64,000 nucleotides of DNA, from the NCBI GenBank assembly GCA_024233935.1, contig JACKOY010000004.1, positions 124,001-188,000 on the forward strand, in the 5' to 3' direction. Shown piece by piece: positions 1 through 8,395 of this stretch; position 1 is the stretch's first letter, and each line of letters opens with the position of its first letter. The notes under the pieces were generated by a model. That model searched no databases. It had not been told where the DNA came from and worked only from the letters and a program-made list of their open reading frames with translations. The DNA is from Spirochaetales bacterium. GTDB taxonomy: Bacteria; Spirochaetota; Leptospiria; Leptospirales; Leptonemataceae. A program made the translations under genes and the position numbers.

Positions 1-874
1 TGAGCGTAGCGATCAGCGCGTGCTTATCGTCCGGCACGGTGTAGCCGATAGCGGAACTCAAGCATCCGAACAGACGCCCTTCATGATCCAAACGCAATCG
101 GTCGCAATCCGAGCAAAACGGCGCTGAGTGATTTGCGATAATACCGAAACGGCGTCCATCCCCGGTTTCGAAAAGCGTGGCCGTGGCCGAAGGTTGTCGT
201 TCCAATCGTCGCACCGTGAAGCGTTCGCAAATCCTTGCCAGGATTTCAGCCTCGCTGAAAAAGAACTGTTCGTGATTGGTTTGTAAGGGGCCCATCTTCA
301 TCAGCTCCAGAAAGCGCACTTCGATGCCCGCCGCGGCGAACTGCTCAAACACAGGCAGGACCTGACAATCGTTGAGCCCCCGCATGATGGTGGCATTGAT
401 CTTGAGCGGCAAGGCAAGGCCCCGCGCCCGATCGATAGCGCCGAGCACACGATCCAGGCCACCGCGTCCCGTCACGCGCTCAAAAACTGCCGGCTCAATC
501 GCATCAACCGATACGTTCAGGTCGGTCAGGCCGGCCGCCTTCAAGGCCTCCAGCTGACTCTCCAGCAGAAATCCGTTGGTCGTGAGGCATATGCGGCTCA
601 AACCCAGGGCGGCCAACCCCGCGACCAGGCTTGCCAGCTGGGCATAGAGCGTGGGCTCGCCGCCGGTCAGCCGTACCGTGTGAAGCGGAGTGACCTCAAG
701 CAGGCGCTCCACCAGACGCAGATAGAAATCGGCCGGTCGGCGGGTAATCGGAACCGGTTCTTTGCCGGGGGAACTTTCCGGGTCGCAGTAGCGGCACGCA
801 AAATTGCACACCGGGGTCAGGCTCAAGCGCAAAGTCCGGAAACTCCGACCCTGTCGATCGAAAGGGGGCCGCAC
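1..874 (-). CDS. moaA: GTP 3',8-cyclase MoaA (3' end cut off by window)
   Basis: Radical-SAM enzyme of the first step of molybdopterin synthesis, turning GTP into 3',8-cyclo-GTP in the cytoplasm. About 291 residues are visible of a usual 320-340; the C-terminus lies beyond the left edge. The N-terminal SAM cluster motif CNFACRYC places cysteines at residues 23, 27 and 30, followed by an LTGGEP motif, and the second, C-terminal cluster region is seen as FCSDCDRLRL followed by FGC. I chose a GTG start that gives MRPPFDRQGRSFRTLR, the usual length ahead of the first cluster. The reading frame is open further upstream into moeA, so a longer start is possible. It sits 20 bases after the moeA stop and ends the molybdenum cofactor operon as seen here. 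Identity is secure from motifs and context; only the start is inferred. Confidence 0.95.
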   Translation of the reverse strand, partial: MRPPFDRQGRSFRTLRLSLTPVCNFACRYCDPESSPGKEPVPITRRPADFYLRLVERLLEVTPLHTVRLTGGEPTLYAQLASLVAGLAALGLSRICLTTNGFLLESQLEALKAAGLTDLNVSVDAIEPAVFERVTGRGGLDRVLGAIDRARGLALPLKINATIMRGLNDCQVLPVFEQFAAAGIEVRFLELMKMGPLQTNHEQFFFSEAEILARICERFTVRRLERQPSATATLFETGDGRRFGIIANHSAPFCSDCDRLRLDHEGRLFGCLSSAIGYTVPDDKHALIATL

Positions 875-894
875 AAGCTCTGGATCACGGGCCC

Positions 895-2088
895 CTACCA
901 CGCGAAGTACTCCACAAGCTCGCCGTCACTCAGGCTTTCCCGGTTGGCGGGATGACGTCCGAGTCCGGTTGAGGCCAGACAGGCCCTGATGTCACCGCTA
1001 CCGTTGTGCTGCATGCCTTCGATCATTGTCCCTTCGGGTCCGGTCCATACACGGGCCGGAAAGAAATCCGCGCGACCACTGGAGCTGCGATTTCGGTCTC
1101 CGCGCAGCGGTAGAAAGAGCGACGGGCGCGGCTTCAGGGATTCAAAACTTCGGACCAGTGGCTCCACCAGCAGACGAAACGTGGCCTGAACTGAGTACGG
1201 ATTGCCCGGCAGCCCGAAAACAAATACGCCCTCGCTATCGTGCCGGCCGAACCAGACCGGTTTTCCGGGCTTCATTCGGACCCCGTGAAAGACCTTGCGT
1301 ACGCCGGCCTGTTCGAGAGCAGCGCCGACCAGATCCCGGCTGCCCTTTGACACTCCGCCTGTCAGGATCAACACGTCACTGGTCCGCAGCATCGTCGCAA
1401 TTGCTGCTTCGAGTTGCTCTGGCGTGTCCCGAACGTGAACGGAGCTGCCCTGGATTCCCAATGCCGAGAGCATATAAAGCAGAGCCGGTGCGTTTGAGTT
1501 ACGGATTTCGACCGGTCCGGGCGTTTCATCGACAGGGATAACTTCGTCTCCCGTGGAGATGATGCTGACCCGCGGCCGGACGTAGACCTCTGGTTGCGCG
1601 ACGCCGACGCTGGCCAGAACCGATATCACCGCGTGATCTACAAGCTGTCCCTTTTCAAGCAGCAGTTCGCCACCCCGTGCGTCTTCACCACGACGGGCCA
1701 CATTTTGCCAGGCTTTTACGTCGTGGCATTCAAAATGTACCCGCCCGTTTCCGTCTGAGCGGCTGTCTTCGACCCGGATCACGGCATTGGCGCCTTCCGG
1801 CACTGCCGCGCCGGTCGTAATCTCCACACAATCGCTATCGATCTTACCCTTCCAGACCCGGCCGGCAAGCACGGTTCCCCGCACCCGGTACTCGATTCCG
1901 GGTCGAAAGGTTTCTGCGCGCAGCGCAAACCCGTCCATGGTCGCACGTTCGAACGGCGGATAGTCGCGATCCGCCACTATCGAGTTTGCCAGCACACGAT
2001 TGCCGGCAGCCAGCAGTTCAACAGCCTCCGTCTGCAGCGCAGGGCTTTTCGACAGGACCGCTTCCAGCGCTTCTTCGTACTCGATCAT
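895..2088 (-). CDS. moeA: Molybdopterin molybdenumtransferase MoeA
   Basis: Inserts molybdate into adenylylated molybdopterin to give active molybdenum cofactor. The 397-residue product matches the family length of about 400. The N-terminal segment with DYPPFERATMDGFAL is the MoeA signature. The central MoCF-binding domain has LILTGGVSKGSRDLV and the loop FGLPGNPYSVQATF, and a KPGKPVWFG segment lies between them. The C-terminal beta domain ends at LVEYFAW. It lies between moaCB and moaA on the same strand, with a 118-base gap from moaCB and 20 bases to the moaA start. No separate MoeB or MogA gene is nearby; the MogA-type activity is probably supplied by the MoaCB fusion upstream. I am confident in the assignment. 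Confidence 0.96.
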   Translation of the reverse strand: MIEYEEALEAVLSKSPALQTEAVELLAAGNRVLANSIVADRDYPPFERATMDGFALRAETFRPGIEYRVRGTVLAGRVWKGKIDSDCVEITTGAAVPEGANAVIRVEDSRSDGNGRVHFECHDVKAWQNVARRGEDARGGELLLEKGQLVDHAVISVLASVGVAQPEVYVRPRVSIISTGDEVIPVDETPGPVEIRNSNAPALLYMLSALGIQGSSVHVRDTPEQLEAAIATMLRTSDVLILTGGVSKGSRDLVGAALEQAGVRKVFHGVRMKPGKPVWFGRHDSEGVFVFGLPGNPYSVQATFRLLVEPLVRSFESLKPRPSLFLPLRGDRNRSSSGRADFFPARVWTGPEGTMIEGMQHNGSGDIRACLASTGLGRHPANRESLSDGELVEYFAW

Positions 2089-2206
2089 GATTACTCCTTC
2101 GCCTGGACTTGCCAGTATGGCAGGCCGGTCCGTTTCCGGTTCCGGCCCTGACGTCGACGGACCCGTAGCTTTGCCGTAGGGCGCGTCGATCGGAGCCTCC
2201 TTTCTT

Positions 2207-3154
2207 TTAAGGGCTCTCTGCTCGTGAGCCTCCCGCGCGGGCGCCTTTTTTTGTCATCATGCGCCGGGCCTGAAAAAGCCCTGGCAGAACCGCTTCCAGG
2301 CTTTCGCGCGCCCCGCGCGAACTCCCCGGTAGCGTGACTACCAGCAGGGACCCCCCGTACACGCCCGCGTACAGCCGCGAGAGCATCGCCAGAGAAGTGC
2401 GTTCCCGACCATGGGCCAACATCGCATCCCGTACGCCGGGAACATCCCTATCACAAAGGTCCCGCACCATATCCGGGGTGATCTCGTGCGAAGCCAGGCC
2501 GCTTCCACCCACAACAAAGGCAAAGTGCACTCCCCGGGTCAGTGCCGCCTCCAGTTCTTCGCCCAGCCGCGCCTTCTGAGCCGGCAGCACACGATGCTGC
2601 ATGACGGCGACCCCCGCCTCCTGAACCATCGCGGCGACCAGGGGCCCGGCCCGGTCGGACTTCTCGCCGCTTTCCACCGCGTCGGAGACAACCAGAACTA
2701 CGCAGCGTTCGCCTGGCCTCGGAGCCGGATCGCCGCCGGTCCTTTCGATCAGTCGGATGCCGGTAATCGAAAGCTTTTTGTCGATTGGCTTTAAGAGATC
2801 GTAAATCGTCAGCAACGCTACATTCACGGCTGTCAGCGCCGCCATTTCGGGTCCGGTTCGATCGATCGATTCAACCAGGACGCGGCAAGACACACCCGGC
2901 CCGGATGCACTTTCGTTTTCAGGCACAAGTTCAAACTGCACGTCCGCATAACCAATATTGATCGTATGGCTTTGCGGAATCAGGCGGGACGTGTTTTTGG
3001 CCGCAAGCAAAGCGGCGGCCCGGGCAACATCGAGCAGGTTGCCCTTTGGCAGTGTGTGGTCCTGGATGCGCGTCAGAGTTTCGAGCGAGCAGCGTAGTGA
3101 CCCCTGGGCCCGAGCGCTCCTCAGGCGCACACTCCTGTGTGTCACATTATGCAT
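2207..3154 (-). CDS. moaCB: Bifunctional MoaC-MoaB/MogA fusion
   Basis: A 315-residue fusion of two molybdenum cofactor enzymes. Residues 1-145 are MoaC (cyclic pyranopterin monophosphate synthase): KGNLLDVAR near 37, LIPQSH with His63, and TIYDLLK with Asp119 and Lys122, matching the catalytic Asp and Lys of E. coli MoaC. Residues about 150-300 are a MoaB/MogA domain (molybdopterin adenylyltransferase): VVGGSGL in place of the usual GGTG, EITPDMV, and LPGSSRGARESLEAVLPG. The start MHNVTHRSVR aligns with other MoaC N-termini and lies 14 bases after the TauE stop; the open frame continues upstream antisense to nothing useful, overlapping tauE, so the longer version is rejected. Fusions of this kind are known in several bacteria. 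Whether both halves are active is inferred from conserved residues. Confidence 0.9.
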   Translation of the reverse strand: MHNVTHRSVRLRSARAQGSLRCSLETLTRIQDHTLPKGNLLDVARAAALLAAKNTSRLIPQSHTINIGYADVQFELVPENESASGPGVSCRVLVESIDRTGPEMAALTAVNVALLTIYDLLKPIDKKLSITGIRLIERTGGDPAPRPGERCVVLVVSDAVESGEKSDRAGPLVAAMVQEAGVAVMQHRVLPAQKARLGEELEAALTRGVHFAFVVGGSGLASHEITPDMVRDLCDRDVPGVRDAMLAHGRERTSLAMLSRLYAGVYGGSLLVVTLPGSSRGARESLEAVLPGLFQARRMMTKKGARAGGSRAESP

Positions 3155-3168
3155 CTCTTTCTTAGGTC

Positions 3169-3981
3169 CTAAAGAAAACCGAATCCTCCAAGCGTAACCC
3201 GCAACCCGACAAACAGCACCAGTGCAGCAGTCACCCGTCGAAGGACCGGTGCCGGGAATACTCGCAATCCCAGACGCGAACCGACCTGCCCGCCGACGAA
3301 GACCGCCGCGCACAGAGTCAATGTCCAGAGCGGCGAGACCATTGCGAAGTCGCCAGTCTGCTTGCTCAGCTGACCGAAAAGCCCCGCGACCGAGTTGACC
3401 AGTATAAAAAGCGAAGCGATCGCGTTGATCTGCCTTGCGGGCAGGCGGCCGGTCAAATGCAAAACCGGCGAGAGAAAAATGCCGCCCCCAATTCCGACCA
3501 GCCCGGAAGTAAAGCCGATCGCCGCCCCGGTGACAATGCCAAACAGCCGTGCGCCCGCGATTGGCACACCCGGTCCCTGGTCTTCCAGGCCGGCCTGCGA
3601 TTCGGCGGACCGCGACCACAAAAGACGGCTGCCCGCGGCACACAGGGATAAACCGAGCAGAATCAAAAACAGGTCACGCGTGATTGGAATGGAGCCGCCC
3701 AGAAACGCCATGGGCACCGAACAGGCAACGTACGGCCAGATGGCCCTCCACCACAGTAGATCCTGGCGCCAGGCTACGTAACACGAGACGCTGACCACGG
3801 TTATATTGCAGGCCAGGGCGATCCGGGGCACAAGCGCATACGGCAAACCTGCCAGCACGAGCATCGCCAGATAACTGGAACCGCCGCCGAAACCGGCGAT
3901 CGAATAGACCGCTGCAATGATTGCGAAGCTCACGGTGATCGCGGCCAGCAACTCCAGACTGCCTGTGGCTTCGACCAACAT
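3169..3981 (-). CDS. TauE/SafE-family anion permease
   Basis: A 270-residue membrane protein of the TauE/SafE (former DUF81) family, with about eight hydrophobic segments arranged as two repeats. Each repeat has the family glycine-rich pattern: SIAGFGGGSSYLAML near residue 30 and SGLVGIGGGIFLSPVL near 165. Characterised relatives export sulfite, sulfoacetate or related anions. It is first in the molybdenum cofactor operon, 14 bases ahead of moaCB, which could fit movement of sulfite, sulfate or molybdate, but the substrate cannot be read from sequence. The ATG overlaps the end of a short open frame as TAATG. Confidence 0.88.
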   Translation of the reverse strand: MLVEATGSLELLAAITVSFAIIAAVYSIAGFGGGSSYLAMLVLAGLPYALVPRIALACNITVVSVSCYVAWRQDLLWWRAIWPYVACSVPMAFLGGSIPITRDLFLILLGLSLCAAGSRLLWSRSAESQAGLEDQGPGVPIAGARLFGIVTGAAIGFTSGLVGIGGGIFLSPVLHLTGRLPARQINAIASLFILVNSVAGLFGQLSKQTGDFAMVSPLWTLTLCAAVFVGGQVGSRLGLRVFPAPVLRRVTAALVLFVGLRVTLGGFGFL

Positions 3982-4202
3982 TACCTACTCTGCGTGCGCG
4001 GCCTTGTGCCTGCCCCGCCGCGCATTCGAACCGCCCACACGATGACGCTGACCCGCCGTTCCGCAGACTCCGCGGTTGCAGAACCGGCTGCATACCTTCC
4101 AGTTCCGGCTCGCCTGCGACCCATTTTTTCAGAACGGCTACAAGGACGCGACAGAATTCCAGCGCGCTTGCACCGGCCATGGGCGCCGGCAAGACCCTCC
4201 TT
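3982..4202 (-). other. Intergenic segment with strong Shine-Dalgarno after the FGase stop
   Basis: Directly after the amidohydrolase stop, the minus strand reads AAAGGAGG (4202-4195), a near-perfect Shine-Dalgarno, followed by TTG at 4192 and in-frame ATG at 4180. The frame stays open for about 65 residues of plausible composition (for example ALEFCRVLVAVLKKW) and then runs into the tauE gene in a different frame, ending near 3674, so it is not a convincing gene as it stands. It may be a small or decayed gene at the end of the amidoligase operon, or only spacer. I do not call a CDS. Confidence 0.3.
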
Positions 4203-4895
4203 TCATCGTCCCACCTGCGCCGACAGGGACTGGCGGAGTGCAAGACCGATCGCGTGCAGGCGCTTCGGGTTTCGCACAAAGCGCTGGTTCAACTCCAATT
4301 CGACTCCGGCATAGCGGGCGCCGACCTGTTTGCGTAGTTCGGTGGTGTGGCCGTCATCCACGCCCCGATACGGATGGTTGCGGCGCAGGACCAGACCCGG
4401 TTCCATTCGGGTCAGGTCTTTGATCCAATGTTTTGCCAGTTCTGTTTCGTTGGGCCGCGCCGGGTCGTATAGAAAGCCAACGTCGACATCACGTTTCTTG
4501 CCGCGCAGAATGGGCGTGAAGCTGTGCACGGATACATGGAGAACGCGGCCATGTTCCTGCTCGATTTTTTCGGCAGCCTCCCGCACCTGTTCTCGAAAAG
4601 GGCGGTAGTATCCGGCGATCAGCGCTTCTTTCTGATGACTACTCAGGTGGCGCGTGTAGCGCGAGAAAAGTTCCTCGTTGTCCGGCGAGCGGTTCAGATC
4701 GATCAGCAGGCGCGTGTAGCGGGCCTGAAAGGCGGCCGCGCTGAGTGGCCGCAGAATAGAAAATAGTGTCTGCGCTCCGCGATCGAAAGCGCGGTGCGTC
4801 TTGAGAATCGATGGCGGTACAATGTCCGAAAAGACCGGCGGCAGGGCGTTACTGGCATGCTCGCAGGTGAGCAGCAGGTAGGGCGAGCGACTCAT
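4203..4895 (-). CDS. N-formylglutamate amidohydrolase family protein
   Basis: A 230-residue metal-dependent amidohydrolase of the N-formylglutamate deformylase (FGase) family. Family features are TCEHASNALP at residue 10, a following FDRGA acid, a conserved Arg and Asp in RLLIDLNRSP, and the metal-ligand region HVSVHSFTP near 120. Characterised members hydrolyse N-formyl-L-glutamate in histidine breakdown, but no hut gene is nearby. It lies two bases after the GCS2-like ligase stop and is the last gene of an operon with two amide-forming ligases and a cysteine peptidase, so it more likely acts on a product or intermediate of that pathway. Family call is firm; substrate is unknown. Confidence 0.88.
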   Translation of the reverse strand: MSRSPYLLLTCEHASNALPPVFSDIVPPSILKTHRAFDRGAQTLFSILRPLSAAAFQARYTRLLIDLNRSPDNEELFSRYTRHLSSHQKEALIAGYYRPFREQVREAAEKIEQEHGRVLHVSVHSFTPILRGKKRDVDVGFLYDPARPNETELAKHWIKDLTRMEPGLVLRRNHPYRGVDDGHTTELRKQVGARYAGVELELNQRFVRNPKRLHAIGLALRQSLSAQVGR

Positions 4896-4897
4896 CT

Positions 4898-6142
4898 TCA
4901 GGCCGGCGCAAATGGAGTATTCTCTTGAAGGCAGTCCGCGATCTGCCGGTAGACATCCTGAATATGTTCCAGACTTGAGTCGGGGCCGAGTGCCCTTTGC
5001 AGGCGAGTCGAAAGCGTGCCGTGTTTCAGGACATGATTGAGAATTTGGCGTTGGTCATGGTTCAAATCAGACCCCACTTGTTCCAGCAGATGACCCCACA
5101 GCTCACCGGCCCGGAGCGACTGTTTGCCTATACCAAACAGAGCCAGATAATCGGCGTCTTCTACGAGCGCGTTTTCGCCTGCGGCGATGATTGCCTTGAG
5201 TATGGGGACCAGTTTCTGGCTTTCGAAAGCCTTCTGGGCATCAATGGGGGCCCAGCGGGCATCGGTGAGGCGCCGCAGAACTGCGACCACGGTGGCCGCC
5301 AGGGCCAGATCTGCTGAGATGCACTCCTGTGCGTCCAGAAGTCGAATCTCAATGGCCGAACGATCAAACCGCGCGATCGCTCCACGCGAATTCAGGAATT
5401 CATGTTCCAGTATCACTTCGGGATCGAAGGGTTTCATCGCCGCCATAATCGGTTCATGAATCTTCAGGAAATAATCCTGCCGGGTGAAGACTGCCTCCGG
5501 TATGATATCACCGGCCAGAATGGGAACGCGCTTTTGATTTTCGGCGTATTGAACCAGCCGGGTGTCAACGACGCCCGTAAGCCTTCCGTCCAACATGGGT
5601 GTGCTGGCGCCGATTGCCGGTAGCAGGGGCAGGAGCAGACGGATGGCCGCATGTAGCCGCCCAAACTCCTCGTCTCCATGGAAGGGCAGATTGATGTGCA
5701 TACTCTGCAGATTGGCCCACCCGTGTCGGCGGCAGTCGAATACCTCGTCGTATTTCTGGTATATTTCGTGGTAATCGTGCGGCCATAGCCGGGTCTCCCT
5801 GGTTGGATCCATGAACGGATGCGCACCCGTGGAAAGCAACATGGCGCCGTGCACGTGCAATGCGTCGTTGATGCGGCGAATGCTTTTGTGAAAGTTTGCT
5901 CCGACTTGATCGAGATCTGGCGCGGGCCCGTTGCACTTGAGTTCGATTACGTGCGCAACCAGTTCGTTGGACCAGGCCACGTGATCGTTCTCGACGTAGT
6001 CATTTACGTAGCGGCCGCCATCGAATTCACGGAGCAGCTCGTCGACCAACGGCCGGACCGCAAGAGTTTCGCGATCGACGACCATGTATTCGATCTCAAT
6101 GCCGTACCCCTGGTAAAGATGTAAGGCAGGCTTACCTTTCAC
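4898..6142 (-). CDS. GCS2-type carboxylate-amine ligase
   Basis: An ATP-dependent ligase of the glutamate-cysteine ligase 2 (GCS2, YbdK-like) family within the glutamine-synthetase-like fold. Visible features are YGIEIEYMVVD near the N-terminus, the HINLPF strand, and EHEFLNSRGAIARFDRSAIEIRLLD, where the acidic and Arg residues of the active site lie. The GTG at 6142 overlaps the stop of the ATP-grasp gene by 11 bases and gives a 414-residue product; an ATG at 6208 would overlap it by 77 bases and is less likely. The family joins amino acids through amide bonds. Beside a RimK-like ligase, a peptidase and an amidohydrolase, it probably builds or extends a gamma-glutamyl or similar amide. The substrate cannot be predicted. 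Confidence 0.85.
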   Translation of the reverse strand: MKGKPALHLYQGYGIEIEYMVVDRETLAVRPLVDELLREFDGGRYVNDYVENDHVAWSNELVAHVIELKCNGPAPDLDQVGANFHKSIRRINDALHVHGAMLLSTGAHPFMDPTRETRLWPHDYHEIYQKYDEVFDCRRHGWANLQSMHINLPFHGDEEFGRLHAAIRLLLPLLPAIGASTPMLDGRLTGVVDTRLVQYAENQKRVPILAGDIIPEAVFTRQDYFLKIHEPIMAAMKPFDPEVILEHEFLNSRGAIARFDRSAIEIRLLDAQECISADLALAATVVAVLRRLTDARWAPIDAQKAFESQKLVPILKAIIAAGENALVEDADYLALFGIGKQSLRAGELWGHLLEQVGSDLNHDQRQILNHVLKHGTLSTRLQRALGPDSSLEHIQDVYRQIADCLQENTPFAPA

Positions 6143-7607
6143 GACTCTCAGACCGTTTGGATTCAATTCGGCGTCGGAAGGAACGCATGATCGCGCGGTA
6201 CAGTTCATCGTGCATGACCTTGTCCTCGCATCCGCTGTCCACGCTGGGGTTGTCGTTAACTTCGATAACGAGGGGTTGGCCGTTCACCTCCTTCAGATCC
6301 ACTCCGTACAATCCGTCTCCGATGATGCGACAGGCCTTGAGCGCCGTTTCCAGAACCGAAGTGGGCACGTCGCCCACAGGCAGGGTCTGTGTATCTCCCC
6401 ACCAATCGGCCGGATCCTGCCAGTTGTAGATTTGCCAGTGATTGGGCGCCATGAAGTATCGGCAGGCGTACAAAGGTTGATTGTCCAGAACTCCGATTCG
6501 CCAGTCGAAGTCGGTGGGTGTGAAGGCCTGGGCCACAATCAGATCCGATTTGGCCAGCATGCCCGGGACCACCGACTTGAGTTCCTCTTCATTCTCAACT
6601 TTTACAACACCCTGAGAAAACGACGAATCGGGCAATTTCAGCACACACGGAAAACCCAGTTCTCCGTTTACTTCCGCAAGGTTCTGCGCATGCAGTATCA
6701 GGGTCTTCGGTGTTCCGACCCGCGCTCTCTGTAACAGTTCGGCCAGATAAACCTTGTTCGTGCACTTCAAAATCGAATCCGGATCATCGATTACAACGAT
6801 GCCGTCGGCCTGGGCCCTTCGTGCAAAGCGGTACGTGTGGTGATTGACGGCGGTCGTTTCGCGAATGAAGAGTGCGTCAAACTCCGCAACCCGCCCGTAG
6901 TCCAGCCTGGAAATAAATTCAACGCTGAAGCCCTGGGACTCCGCCGCTTCCACAAACTTGTTGAGGGCCAGAGCATCCGACGGCGGCGCTTTTTCTTCCG
7001 GGTTGGAAAGGATCGCCAGGTCATAGATAAAACGGTCCTTCTTGAGACCTCCGTGCCGCTTCTTGCCGAAGTATTCCCGGGCCAGATTCTGGACCCGGTC
7101 CCGATCTTCAGAGGGGATGTCCGCCAGGGAAAGCGGTTTCAGACCCCTCAGCTCCCACCGGTTTGTACGTTTACTTCGGGCAAACCGGGCCTGCATAAGC
7201 GGGACCTGAAACAGAGCGTACAGTTCACGGGCGAGGCGGGCGTTATCGGTGAGCAGTGCGCGACCGAAATAGATGTTGAACTCAATTTGTGTGGATTCGT
7301 TGGTCTTGAGGGTCGCGTCGATAAGTTCGTCCAGCTCGTCCGAAACCACGCGCACAATGCCGCTGGCTTTTAGATCCTGGATCGTCATAACGTTCGGGAT
7401 CACCTTGTGACCCCGTGCTTCTCCGAGCAAAGAAACGTAGTAAGCCATTGAATCGTACTTATAGGGATGACAGAGGTTGAAAATGCGGGCCTTCTTGACC
7501 TCGGCCAGTTGATCGCTCAGAAGGTATTCACGTGCAGATAGAACTTCCACGTCGGGCACTTCAAAATTCCAGCGCGCGGGGTCGTTCAGGACGATGAATT
7601 TTCGCAT
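6132..7607 (-). CDS. RimK-like ATP-grasp ligase with N-terminal RLAN domain
   Basis: A 491-residue protein in two parts. Residues 1 to about 200 (FIVLNDPARWNFEVPDVEV onward) match the RLAN domain found ahead of RimK-like ATP-grasp domains. Residues about 205-480 form the ATP-grasp ligase: FIRETTAVNHHTYRFA, the KCTNKVYLAELL segment, GFPCVLKLPDSSFSQGV as the ATP-binding Lys and flexible loop, and IEVNDNPSVDSG with the metal-binding Glu and Asn. RimK relatives add glutamate or other amino acids to proteins or small molecules through an acyl phosphate. It starts three bases before the peptidase stop region and overlaps the GCS2-like gene downstream, so the operon is tight. RLAN proteins were placed by comparative genomics in predicted peptide-modifying operons with GCS2 ligases and peptidases; the product here is unknown. 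Confidence 0.9.
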   Translation of the reverse strand: MRKFIVLNDPARWNFEVPDVEVLSAREYLLSDQLAEVKKARIFNLCHPYKYDSMAYYVSLLGEARGHKVIPNVMTIQDLKASGIVRVVSDELDELIDATLKTNESTQIEFNIYFGRALLTDNARLARELYALFQVPLMQARFARSKRTNRWELRGLKPLSLADIPSEDRDRVQNLAREYFGKKRHGGLKKDRFIYDLAILSNPEEKAPPSDALALNKFVEAAESQGFSVEFISRLDYGRVAEFDALFIRETTAVNHHTYRFARRAQADGIVVIDDPDSILKCTNKVYLAELLQRARVGTPKTLILHAQNLAEVNGELGFPCVLKLPDSSFSQGVVKVENEEELKSVVPGMLAKSDLIVAQAFTPTDFDWRIGVLDNQPLYACRYFMAPNHWQIYNWQDPADWWGDTQTLPVGDVPTSVLETALKACRIIGDGLYGVDLKEVNGQPLVIEVNDNPSVDSGCEDKVMHDELYRAIMRSFRRRIESKRSESRER

Positions 7608-7610
7608 GGC

Positions 7611-8312
7611 TCAGGCTTTTTCCAGCACGAGTAGATTGGCATCGTAGGTGAGCACCCCCAGTAAAATAGAATGAATCAATCTTTCCACCGGCGCCCGGTA
7701 GTAATTATCGCCGGAGATGGGGTTCTCGGTGTAAGGGTCCGCGACGAGCATCTGGTCTTCTTCATCCATGCCACACAGGACGACAAAGTGCCCTACGGAT
7801 TCCCCTTTGAGGTCGTGGTAGATCGTTTCGCTTTTCGAGTTTGTGTACTCGCGGCTGCAGTTGTACAGGTACGTTGCGTTCAGGCCGGCCAGAATGGGGA
7901 TGCCCCGGGAGAGGTAACCCTCCAGCAGGGACCGACTCAGGGCATCGAAACGGATCTCGCCGCCCAGATCCAGGAAGTGGTCGTAGGCCGCGCTGGCCTC
8001 CTGCATCTTGTTAGAGCGCCGGTATTCGAGTTGATCGCGTAACTTTTGCTGTAATTCCGCGGGTGTCAGGTTCGCCCAGGTCGGGTCAAACACTCTCAGG
8101 TTGTACGTATAAATCCGGGCCCGCAAACCGCGTTCCATCGCATCAATTCCCAACATCACCGCCAGAGTGCCGCCATCTTCCAGACTCGACACGTTGTCGA
8201 TTACCTGTTCGAGGCCCATCTCAATGCCGTAGTAGCGGTAAACGGCGTGCAGGCTGGTGGGACCGCAGGTAACATCGTCCGGCTGCGGTAAAATCCGGAT
8301 GGGGATTGGCAT
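7611..8312 (-). CDS. C39-like papain-fold cysteine peptidase
   Basis: A 233-residue papain-fold protein of the C39-like group. The catalytic set can be read directly: Cys16 in DVTCGPTSLHA, His175 in SVGHFVVLCG and Asp192 in VADPY, in the order and spacing of C39 peptidases that remove double-glycine leaders. Unlike bacteriocin exporters it has no membrane or ABC domains, so it should be a free cytoplasmic enzyme; relatives may be proteases, acyltransferases or amidases. The ATG at 8312 gives MPIPIRILPQPDDV; an upstream in-frame start at 8381 has no visible ribosome site. It lies 3 bases ahead of the ATP-grasp gene and 83 bases after the PhnD-like gene. The target is unknown, and no leader peptide gene was found nearby. 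Confidence 0.82.
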   Translation of the reverse strand: MPIPIRILPQPDDVTCGPTSLHAVYRYYGIEMGLEQVIDNVSSLEDGGTLAVMLGIDAMERGLRARIYTYNLRVFDPTWANLTPAELQQKLRDQLEYRRSNKMQEASAAYDHFLDLGGEIRFDALSRSLLEGYLSRGIPILAGLNATYLYNCSREYTNSKSETIYHDLKGESVGHFVVLCGMDEEDQMLVADPYTENPISGDNYYRAPVERLIHSILLGVLTYDANLLVLEKA

Positions 8313-8395
8313 ACTTTCTGGGTGCTTCGTCTGGATCGCTACAGAACAGGAACGCAACGCGATCGATCTGCGGCAATCCATTCTTCCAGGTCGAC

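Noticed and set aside
3155..3643. 163-residue N-terminal extension of the MoaC-MoaB frame
   Set aside because: It lies wholly within tauE in another frame, and the residues do not resemble MoaC.
4179..4335. Walker-A-like MGAGKTLLS on the plus strand
   Set aside because: A 52-residue frame antisense to the amidohydrolase with no nucleotide-binding domain behind it.
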